Source: Blautia sp. OF03-15BH (GTDB lineage Bacteria > Bacillota > Clostridia > Lachnospirales > Lachnospiraceae). From it: 64,000 bases of DNA. A program made the position numbers and the translations under genes. The DNA lies in the NCBI RefSeq assembly GCF_003463065.1, contig NZ_QSCM01000005.1:124001-188000 (forward strand). Direction: 5' to 3'. Positions 57,760 through 64,000 of the stretch are shown here, one piece after another (positions within the stretch are counted from its first letter, which is position 1; the number at the start of each line of letters is the position of its first letter). The notes under the pieces were generated by a model. It did not search any database. It was given only the letters and a program-made list of their open reading frames with translations, and was not told the origin of the DNA.

Positions 57760-60168
57760 ATGGAAAAATGGACAAGAGCAAACTATCAGCCGAATCTTCC
57801 ACTGGGAGGAGACGGCAGAAAGGTGACAGCCTGTGCGGAGCATCTGGCTCTGGCGAGAAAAGCCGGAACGGAAGGCATGGTGCTTCTGAAAAATGCAGGG
57901 AAGCTTCTTCCTCTGGCAAAAGGCTCCAGACTGGCACTTTTTGGCAAAGGTGTTTTTGATTATGTAAAAGGAGGCGGCGGAAGCGGCGATGTGACGGTTT
58001 CTCATGTGAGAAATCTTTATGACGGTCTTACAGAGGAGGCAGGACTGGCTGAGGTTTATCAGCCGCTGGCAGATTTTTACCGGGAAAATGTAAAGGAGCA
58101 GTACGCCGGCGGAGCTGTTCCGGGGATGACCGTGGAACCGGCCGTTCCGGCAGAGCTTTTTGACGGTGCGGCAGAGTTTACGGATACGGCTCTGATCGTG
58201 ATCAGCCGTTTTTCCGGCGAGGGCTGGGACAGAAAGAGTGTCCGTTATGAAGGACAGGTCTCTGATGAGGGACGCCAGTCGGAACTCAGTGAAAAAATCT
58301 TTCAGGACAGTGATTTCTGTCTGACGCATGAAGAAGCAGCACTTGTTGCAAAAGTAAAAGAACGCTTTGAACGGATCGTTGTGGTATTGAATGTGGGCGG
58401 TATGGTGGATACCTCCTGGTTTATCGACGATGAGAAACTTCCAGCTGTGCTTCTGGCATGGCAGGGAGGCATGGAGGGCGGTCTTGCCATGGCAGACATT
58501 CTTATGGGAAAAGTAAGTCCTTCCGGAAAGCTATCCGATACCTTTGCAGGAAGCCTGGATGATTATCCTTCCACAGCAAATTTCCACGAGTCTCCCGATT
58601 ATGTGGAGTACACCGATGATATTTATGTGGGCTACCGTTATTTTGAGACCCTTAAGGGGGCGAAGGAGAAGGTTAACTACCCCTTCGGTTACGGTCTTTC
58701 TTACACCGAGTTTTCGATCGAGCCCATCTGGAGCGGTGAAAAAGACGGCACGATCTATGTAACCGCCGAAATCACAAACACTGGCGCTTTCCCGGGTAAA
58801 GAGGTGGTTCAGCTTTACTACGGCGCACCGCAGGGGCTTCTCGGAAAGCCGGCCCGTGTCCTTGGGGCTTTTGAGAAAACAAAGGAGCTGAAGCCCGGTG
58901 AGACAGAGACGCTTGTCCTTACGCTCCCGACGGCAGCCATGGCTTCCTACGATGACCTTGGCAAGGTACAGAAATCGGCATATGTCCTGGAAAAAGGAGA
59001 GTATCATTTCTATCTGGGAAATTCCGTCCGTGATGCAGGTCTGCTGGATTTTGTCTGGACCCTCGATGAGGATCAGGTGACGCTTCAGCTTACGGAAAAA
59101 ATGGCTCCCTCCCAGTTGACGAAAAGAATGCTGGCTGACGGAAGCTTTGAAGAGCTTCCACAGAGAACGCCGAATGATTTCATGGAGAATGGTCTTGGCT
59201 GGCCGGAGTATGAGGTGGAAGGAGATGCTCCTGCAGTCCGCGCAAGAGCCCGTTATAAGCTCTGGGGGCAGGAAACAGTAAAAAAGATCATGCTCATCGA
59301 TGTGGCGGAAGGTCGTGCCTCTCTGGATGAATTCATGGCTCAGCTGACGGATCTTGAGCTGGCAGAGCTTTTGGGCGGACAGCCGAACACCGGTGTGGCC
59401 AATACCTTCGGCTTCGGAAATCTGCCGGAGTATGGTGTGCCGAATCTGATGACAGCCGATGGTCCTGCGGGTCTTCGTATTGCTCCCCAGTGCGGCGTCT
59501 GCACCACTGCATGGCCCTGTTCCACCATGCTTGCCTGCACCTGGAACCGCAGCCTTGTAGAGGAGGTCGGAGCGGCAGCAGCCAGAGAAGTAAAAGAGAA
59601 CAATATTTCTTTCTGGCTGACACCGGCCGTAAATATTCACAGAAGTCCGCTCTGCGGCCGTAACTTTGAGTATTATTCTGAGGATCCTTATCTTGCCGGA
59701 GAGATGGCTTCCGCTATGGTGACCGGTATCCAGTCTCAGAAGATCGGAGCCACTGTGAAGCATTTTGCCTGCAACAACAAAGAAACCAACCGGAAAAACA
59801 GCGACTCCCGCGTTTCCGAGCGTGCGATCCGTGAAATCTATCTGAAAGCATTTGAGATCATCGTGAAAAAGGCAGATCCCTGGGCGATCATGTCCTCTTA
59901 TAACCTGATCAACGGCCACCGGGCTTCCGAGAACAAAGATCTTCTCACCGGAATCCTTCGTGACGAGTGGGGCTTCAATGGTCTTGTGACCACTGACTGG
60001 TGGACCAAGGGCGAGCACTACAAAGAGACTCTCGCCGGAAACGATATCAAGATGGGAACCGGCTATCCGGAGCGCCTGATGGAGGCTCTGGAGAAAGGAC
60101 TCCTTACCAGAAAAGATCTGGAGATCTGCGTGGAGCGCGTACTGAAGGTACTAATGCGAGCTGAATAA
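57760..60168 (+). CDS. GH3 beta-glycosidase with reversed domain order (second)
   Basis: 802 residues from the ATG at 57760, after AAGGAGG; the upstream in-frame ATG at 57691 lies in the repeat. No signal peptide. Same arrangement as the GH3 at 50405: C-type alpha/beta domain first (GMVLLKNAGKLLPL, GEGWDR), FnIII-like domain (ITNTGAFPGKEVVQLYYGAP), then the barrel with NIHRSPLCGRNFEYYSEDP, KHFACNNKETNRKNSDS and nucleophile D746 in LVTTDWWTK. The insert regions differ strongly from the first GH3, so a different specificity is likely. Its own terminator follows. Confidence 0.92.
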   Translation: MEKWTRANYQPNLPLGGDGRKVTACAEHLALARKAGTEGMVLLKNAGKLLPLAKGSRLALFGKGVFDYVKGGGGSGDVTVSHVRNLYDGLTEEAGLAEVYQPLADFYRENVKEQYAGGAVPGMTVEPAVPAELFDGAAEFTDTALIVISRFSGEGWDRKSVRYEGQVSDEGRQSELSEKIFQDSDFCLTHEEAALVAKVKERFERIVVVLNVGGMVDTSWFIDDEKLPAVLLAWQGGMEGGLAMADILMGKVSPSGKLSDTFAGSLDDYPSTANFHESPDYVEYTDDIYVGYRYFETLKGAKEKVNYPFGYGLSYTEFSIEPIWSGEKDGTIYVTAEITNTGAFPGKEVVQLYYGAPQGLLGKPARVLGAFEKTKELKPGETETLVLTLPTAAMASYDDLGKVQKSAYVLEKGEYHFYLGNSVRDAGLLDFVWTLDEDQVTLQLTEKMAPSQLTKRMLADGSFEELPQRTPNDFMENGLGWPEYEVEGDAPAVRARARYKLWGQETVKKIMLIDVAEGRASLDEFMAQLTDLELAELLGGQPNTGVANTFGFGNLPEYGVPNLMTADGPAGLRIAPQCGVCTTAWPCSTMLACTWNRSLVEEVGAAAAREVKENNISFWLTPAVNIHRSPLCGRNFEYYSEDPYLAGEMASAMVTGIQSQKIGATVKHFACNNKETNRKNSDSRVSERAIREIYLKAFEIIVKKADPWAIMSSYNLINGHRASENKDLLTGILRDEWGFNGLVTTDWWTKGEHYKETLAGNDIKMGTGYPERLMEALEKGLLTRKDLEICVERVLKVLMRAE

Positions 60169-60186
60169 GATAGAAAATGAGAAGGA

Positions 60187-60236
60187 GCTGCCGTTTAATC
60201 ATCTATTTTGATGATTTTGCGGCAGCCTTTCTTTTT
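60187..60236 (+). terminator. Terminator of the second GH3 gene
   Basis: GCTGCCG and CGGCAGC with inner ATCATC/GATGAT arms, followed by CTTTCTTTTT. Confidence 0.85.
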
Positions 60237-60248
60237 ATAATACAGAAG

Positions 60249-60396
60249 AAGCATTCCCCCGTTTCAAGTGCACGGAGCACTAAGTGGTGGAGTAGGGGAC
60301 TTATGCCAACAGGAGTTAAAAGCTCCAGCTGACAGTCGCGAAGCGACTGCGTTCATGAGCAAGTAGCGAGAACGGATTGCGAATGTCCGCTTTACA
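60249..60396. repeat. AAGCATTC-family structured repeat (long copy)
   Basis: Begins AAGCATTCCCCCGTTTCAAG and ends CGGATTGCGAATGTCCGCTT. Compared with 57637-57709 it has about 75 extra bases in the middle, including a perfect CAGTCGC-gaa-GCGACTG hairpin near 60333-60349. Local stems AGTGC/GCACT and TCCC/GGGA type pairs suggest a folded RNA or DNA element. Confidence 0.6.
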
Positions 60397-60575
60397 AACA
60401 TGTCAGGAAAAACAACAGCCTTTTTTTATGAACAAAAAAGTCAACATCTCTGAACCGCTAAAAATCCTTGAATTTCTCAAGCTTTTTTGGGATTTTTGGA
60501 AAGTGTATAGCATGCCTGTATGAAAAACGATGTGAACATGAGAAGAAAAAAGTTTACAAGATTGAACAAAAGTAC

Positions 60576-60603
60576 TTGACTTTTTCGGAAAAAAGTATAA
60601 ATA
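60576..60603 (+). promoter_or_regulatory. Probable SigA promoter of the GH130 gene
   Basis: TTGACT (60576-60581), 16 bp, TAAATA (60598-60603). The -10 is off consensus, so an activator may help. Confidence 0.5.
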
Positions 60604-60637
60604 TTACCTTATAACAACCAAACGGAGGAAAATACTT

Positions 60638-61627
60638 ATGACTAAGATTATTGGCAACAGCCTGCCGAACATGCCCTGGCAGGACAAGCCGGCCGGAGAG
60701 ATCATGCCGGTATGGCGTTATGACGCAAACCCGATCATCGGCCGCTATGAGCAGAAACGCTCCAACAGCATTTTCAACAGTGCAGTTGTTCCCTTTGAAG
60801 ATGGCTATATCGGTGTGTTCCGCTGCGACAGCCGTTCCATCAGCATGGATATCTTTGTTGGAAGAAGTAAAGACGGAATCAACTGGACCATCGAAGATGA
60901 ACCGGTAAAATTTGAAGGAGCAGATCCGGAGATCCTGAACCGTGAATATCGCTACGATCCCAGAGTCTGCAAGATCGATGACCGTTACTATGTGACCTGG
61001 TGTAACGGCTATCATGGTCCGACCATCGGTGTGGCTTACACCTATGATTTCAAGAAATTCGTTCAGCTGGAGAATGCGTTTATTCCCTTCAACCGTAACG
61101 GCGTTCTTTTCCCGAGAAAGATCAACGGCTACTACATGATGATGAGCCGTCCGAGTGATACCGGTCATACACCGTTCGGTGATATCTTCGTCAGCCAGAG
61201 TAAGGATATGGAGTTCTGGGGACGCCATCGTTATATGATGGGAGCTTACAAGGGAGATGCTTCCGCATGGCAGAGCACCAAGATCGGTGCAGGTCCGGTT
61301 CCCATCGAGACAGATGAGGGATGGCTTCTGATCTACCACGGCGTACTGACCACCTGTAACGGTTATGTATACCGTATGGGCTGCGCACTGCTGGATATCG
61401 ATGAGCCCTGGAAAGTGAAATACCGTTCCAAGGATTACATCATGGCTCCGACGATGCCTTATGAGTGCATGGGCGATGTTCCCAATGTGGTATTCCCCTG
61501 TGCTACCCTGGCTGATGCGGATACCGGAAGGATTGCGATCTACTACGGCTGTGCCGATACCGTGACCGGTCTGGCATTTACCACCGTAGACGAGCTCATC
61601 AGCTATATGAAAGAGAACAGCTTATAA
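60638..61627 (+). CDS. GH130 beta-mannoside phosphorylase (GH130_2-like by size)
   Basis: 329 residues, no signal peptide. Five-bladed propeller. The proposed catalytic Asp is D107 in YRYDPRVCKI, NRNGVLFPRKINGYYMMMSRPSD and IGAGPVPIETDEGWLLIYHG are strongly conserved GH130 segments. It would split a beta-1,4-mannosyl bond with phosphate to give mannose-1-phosphate, saving ATP. The size fits the subgroup acting on mannosyl-GlcNAc or short mannooligosaccharides rather than the longer mannosyl-glucose phosphorylases. A GH38 alpha-mannosidase follows, which favours an N-glycan core substrate (inference). CGGAGGAAA precedes the ATG. Confidence 0.9.
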   Translation: MTKIIGNSLPNMPWQDKPAGEIMPVWRYDANPIIGRYEQKRSNSIFNSAVVPFEDGYIGVFRCDSRSISMDIFVGRSKDGINWTIEDEPVKFEGADPEILNREYRYDPRVCKIDDRYYVTWCNGYHGPTIGVAYTYDFKKFVQLENAFIPFNRNGVLFPRKINGYYMMMSRPSDTGHTPFGDIFVSQSKDMEFWGRHRYMMGAYKGDASAWQSTKIGAGPVPIETDEGWLLIYHGVLTTCNGYVYRMGCALLDIDEPWKVKYRSKDYIMAPTMPYECMGDVPNVVFPCATLADADTGRIAIYYGCADTVTGLAFTTVDELISYMKENSL

Positions 61628-61644
61628 AAACGACTGAAAACATG

Positions 61645-61694
61645 AGACCGTGATAAGGTTGCCTGTGTACAGGTGTACATAGGCGGTCTTTTTT
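61645..61694 (+). terminator. Terminator/attenuator between GH130 and GH38 genes
   Basis: Inner arms GCCTGTGTACA (61661-61671) and TGTACATAGGC (61674-61684), nearly perfect, with outer AGACCG/CGGTCT and six T. Only 16 bp remain before the next ATG, and no promoter fits, so partial read-through is likely. Confidence 0.75.
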
Positions 61695-61710
61695 AAAACA
61701 GGAGATGGAT

Positions 61711-64000
61711 ATGATAAAATTTGCCAAAGAACGGGTAAATCTGATCTGCAGCCAGTTAAAAGGCTGGTCTGTCGTGCAGAAGGTGCCTCTGGAGTACATG
61801 CAGGTCAAAGAAGGATGTTTTATCACTCCGGAGGAGGCGGATGCTGCCCCGGGTGAGTGGAAAAATTTTGATATGGGAAGAGATCACTGGTATGGCCTGG
61901 ACCGTCATTACTGGTTCCGGACAGAGGTGACGGTTCCTGAGAGCTTTGACGGAAAAGAACTCTGGCTTCGGATCCATACCGGTCTGGATGACTGGGATGA
62001 TGGACGGAATCCCCAGTTCCTTCTTTTTATCAACGGGCAGGTGATCCAGGGACTGGACATCAATCACCGGGAGGTTTTTGTAAAGGCGGATGCCAAAGCT
62101 GGAGAAAGCTTCCGGATGGATCTTCAGTCTTATACAGGAACCATTCATAAGGAGTTTCATCTGATCGTGGAGCTGGAGGAGCATGACCGGAAGCTTCGCA
62201 AGGCTTATTATGATATTGCCGTTCCCATGTATGGACTCAACCGGATGAAGGAGGATGATAAAGTCCGTCTGGATCTGGAGACGGCACTTACCGATACGAT
62301 CAACCTTCTGGATCTTCGGATGCCTTACAGCAAAGAATTTTATGCGTCTGTGGAAGCGGCAGAGGCACATATCCAGGAAGTCATTTATGAGAAAATGGGC
62401 GGTTATGAGGAAGTCATTGCCACCTGTATCGGACACACGCACATCGATGTGGCCTGGCTCTGGACGGTCGATCAGGTCCGTCAGAAATCCTGCAGAAGTT
62501 TTGCTACTGTTTTAAAACTCATGGAAGAGTATCCGGATTATCATTTCATGTCCAGCCAGCCAAAGCTTTATTCCTTCGTAAAAGAGCGTCATCCCGAGAT
62601 GTACCAGCGGATCAAGGAGCGTGTCAAAGAGGGACGCTGGGAACCGGAAGGCGGCATGTGGGTGGAAGCAGACTGTAACCTGACTTCCGGAGAATCCCTG
62701 GTCCGCCAGTTCCAGTTTGGTAAGAGATTTTTCAAAGAAGAATTCGGCGTGGAGAACAAGATCCTCTGGCTGCCGGATGTGTTCGGCTACAGCGCAGCTC
62801 TTCCGCAGATCATGAAAAAATGCGGCATCGAGTATTTCATGACCACCAAGCTTGCCTGGAACGAGTTTGATAAGCATCCCTATGACAGTTTTCTGTGGGA
62901 AGGCATCGACGGAAGCCGGATCTTTACCCATCTGATCACAACGCTTGGTGTGGGTCAGTCAGAAAGCAGCTTCTTTACGACCTATAACGGCATGCTCCAC
63001 CCGGATGCCATCATGGGCGGCTGGAACCGTTATCAGAATAAGGATATCAACAACGATATTCTGGTCTGCTTTGGTTACGGTGACGGAGGCGGCGGCCCGA
63101 CCAGAGACATGATGGAAATGTCCGGCCGTATGGATAAGGGGATCAAGGGTATTCCCAAGGTCCGTCAGGCCTTTGCCGGTCAATATTTTGACGAGCTCTG
63201 GGAGCGGGTAAAGGATAACAAAAGACTGCCGGAATGGGTCGGTGAACTGTACTTTGAATACCATCGTGGAACTTATACCTCCATGGCGAGAAACAAGCGC
63301 TCCAATCGTAAGAGTGAGTATGCCATGATGGAACTGGAGCTTCTCTCTGTTCTGGCAGAGATGACCGGAAAAGAGGCTCCTGCTTATCCAAAGAGCGAAC
63401 TGGATCGTATGTGGGAGCTGATCCTGACCAACCAGTTCCACGACATCCTGCCTGGTTCTTCTATTAAAGAAGTATACGACCAGACGAAAAAAGAATACGC
63501 CGATATCGAGAAGAGCTCCGGGGAGCTGATCGACGAGCGTCTGGCCAGTCTTACCGATGAGAAGGAAGAGGCCATTACGGTATGGAATACCCTGGGCCAT
63601 GAGAGAAACGATCTGGTAGAGCTTCCTGCTTTCAACGGCAGTGCACTGACAGACGGTGCGGACGTTTATCCGGTCCAGAAGACAGCAGACGGGGCAGTTG
63701 CCTATGTGAAGGGCATTCCTTCCAAGGGGTATGTGGTTCTTCGTAGTGCAGAGGCGGCTCCGGAAAAAGAAACGTTCTGGATCGACGAACGTCCGGAAGG
63801 CGGATTCTGTCTGGAAACTCCGTTTTATGAGATCATTATCAATGATCAGGGTGAGTTCACCTCTCTGTTTGATAAAGAGAATGACCGGCAGGTGCTTCAG
63901 GACGGCAAGGCCGGAAATGAGCTTCGGATCTACGAGGACAAACCGCTCTGCTACAGCAACTGGAACACCGATATTTTCCATCAGGAAAAATCCTGGCGTG
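61711..64000 (+). CDS. GH38-family alpha-mannosidase (3' end beyond the window)
   Basis: 763 residues visible, frame open at base 64000. ATG at 61711 follows CAGGAG. About 230 N-terminal residues form a beta-rich/helical lead domain. The GH38 catalytic domain then starts with the zinc ligands H244 and D246 in GHTHIDVAWLW and the nucleophile D356 in WLPDVFGYSAALPQ. NQFHDILPGSSIKEVY provides the later conserved His-Asp. The end visible is in the C-terminal beta-sandwich region. No signal peptide. It removes alpha-mannose from imported glycans and works with the upstream GH130 on mannose-rich substrates. Confidence 0.93.
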   Translation, partial: MIKFAKERVNLICSQLKGWSVVQKVPLEYMQVKEGCFITPEEADAAPGEWKNFDMGRDHWYGLDRHYWFRTEVTVPESFDGKELWLRIHTGLDDWDDGRNPQFLLFINGQVIQGLDINHREVFVKADAKAGESFRMDLQSYTGTIHKEFHLIVELEEHDRKLRKAYYDIAVPMYGLNRMKEDDKVRLDLETALTDTINLLDLRMPYSKEFYASVEAAEAHIQEVIYEKMGGYEEVIATCIGHTHIDVAWLWTVDQVRQKSCRSFATVLKLMEEYPDYHFMSSQPKLYSFVKERHPEMYQRIKERVKEGRWEPEGGMWVEADCNLTSGESLVRQFQFGKRFFKEEFGVENKILWLPDVFGYSAALPQIMKKCGIEYFMTTKLAWNEFDKHPYDSFLWEGIDGSRIFTHLITTLGVGQSESSFFTTYNGMLHPDAIMGGWNRYQNKDINNDILVCFGYGDGGGGPTRDMMEMSGRMDKGIKGIPKVRQAFAGQYFDELWERVKDNKRLPEWVGELYFEYHRGTYTSMARNKRSNRKSEYAMMELELLSVLAEMTGKEAPAYPKSELDRMWELILTNQFHDILPGSSIKEVYDQTKKEYADIEKSSGELIDERLASLTDEKEEAITVWNTLGHERNDLVELPAFNGSALTDGADVYPVQKTADGAVAYVKGIPSKGYVVLRSAEAAPEKETFWIDERPEGGFCLETPFYEIIINDQGEFTSLFDKENDRQVLQDGKAGNELRIYEDKPLCYSNWNTDIFHQEKSWR

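Larger units (their letters stand above)
60169..60637. other. Intergenic region between GH3 and GH130 genes
   Basis: Holds a terminator (60187-60236), the long AAGCATTC-family repeat (60249-60396) and the GH130 promoter (60576-60603). An isolated CAAAAAAGTCA at 60433-60443 resembles the half-sites before the second GH3. No gene seen. Confidence 0.7.

Noticed and set aside
58531..60018. 495-codon minus-strand reading frame opposite the second GH3
   Set aside because: The plus-strand GH3 has intact catalytic motifs over the same bases; the minus frame has no motif or ribosome site.
60576..60601. TTGACT with TATAAA at 14 bp
   Set aside because: Spacing too short for a standard promoter; the overlapping TAAATA at 16 bp is preferred.

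Overview
The window looks like a chromosomal stretch from an anaerobic, probably gut-dwelling, spore-forming Clostridia of the Lachnospiraceae type (Blautia-like is my best guess; there is no rRNA or other marker to settle it). The basis is strong AGGAGG ribosome sites, moderate base composition with AT-rich islands, O2-sensitive enzymes (radical SAM proteins, multi-cluster ferredoxins), a spmB homologue, YesM/YesN-type two-component control, and repeated sugar ABC systems of the LplB/YtcP kind. I see no tRNA, rRNA, CRISPR array or prophage.

Layout. 1-8.8 kb: the end of a flavoprotein/ferredoxin fusion, a degenerate MntP-like membrane protein, a TetR regulator, a SPASM radical SAM enzyme, an anaerobic sulfatase-maturating enzyme divergent from a Cys-type sulfatase, and a glycerate kinase. 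8.9-17.4 kb: an AT-rich block with sensor kinase, response regulator, solute-binding protein (SBP), two permeases and a second Cys-type sulfatase. 17.5-31.9 kb: spmB, an AraC regulator facing a second transporter (two permeases, SBP) plus a beta-propeller protein, then a minus-strand transporter and GH29 fucosidase operon divergent from a membrane-bound AraC regulator. 32.0-33.5 kb: an IS91-type element with a small acidic ORF. 33.5-41.6 kb: ferredoxin, S66 peptidase, GH5 enzyme, Rpn-type nuclease, MarR/TauE pair, esterase, MATE pump. 42.1-48.5 kb: a self-contained fructan locus (LacI, GH32, two permeases, SBP). 48.8-53.0 kb: carboxylesterase and GH3. 53.1-55.8 kb: metNIQ. 56.2-64.0 kb: MATE pump, a second GH3, a GH130 phosphorylase and a GH38 alpha-mannosidase cut by the window end.

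How it works together. None of the glycosidases, esterases or sulfatases has a signal peptide, and there are four SBP plus two-permease importers. This points to an import-first strategy: oligosaccharides (sulfated, fucosylated, fructan, mannose-containing) are taken up intact, then desulfated, deacylated and cleaved in the cytoplasm. None of the four importers has its own ATPase here, so a shared MsmX-like ATPase elsewhere is implied. All five SBPs, MetQ included, seem to lack a lipobox cysteine, which is unusual for a Gram-positive.

The most interesting non-coding items are: a roughly 40-bp element shared by the promoters of the GH5 and carboxylesterase genes; a consensus promoter with a perfect LacI-type operator before the GH32 gene; TetR-type octamer repeats near 2.4 kb; 21-bp spaced direct repeats before the second GH3; a 13-bp inverted repeat in the leader of the Rpn-type gene; and three families of small dispersed palindromic repeats.
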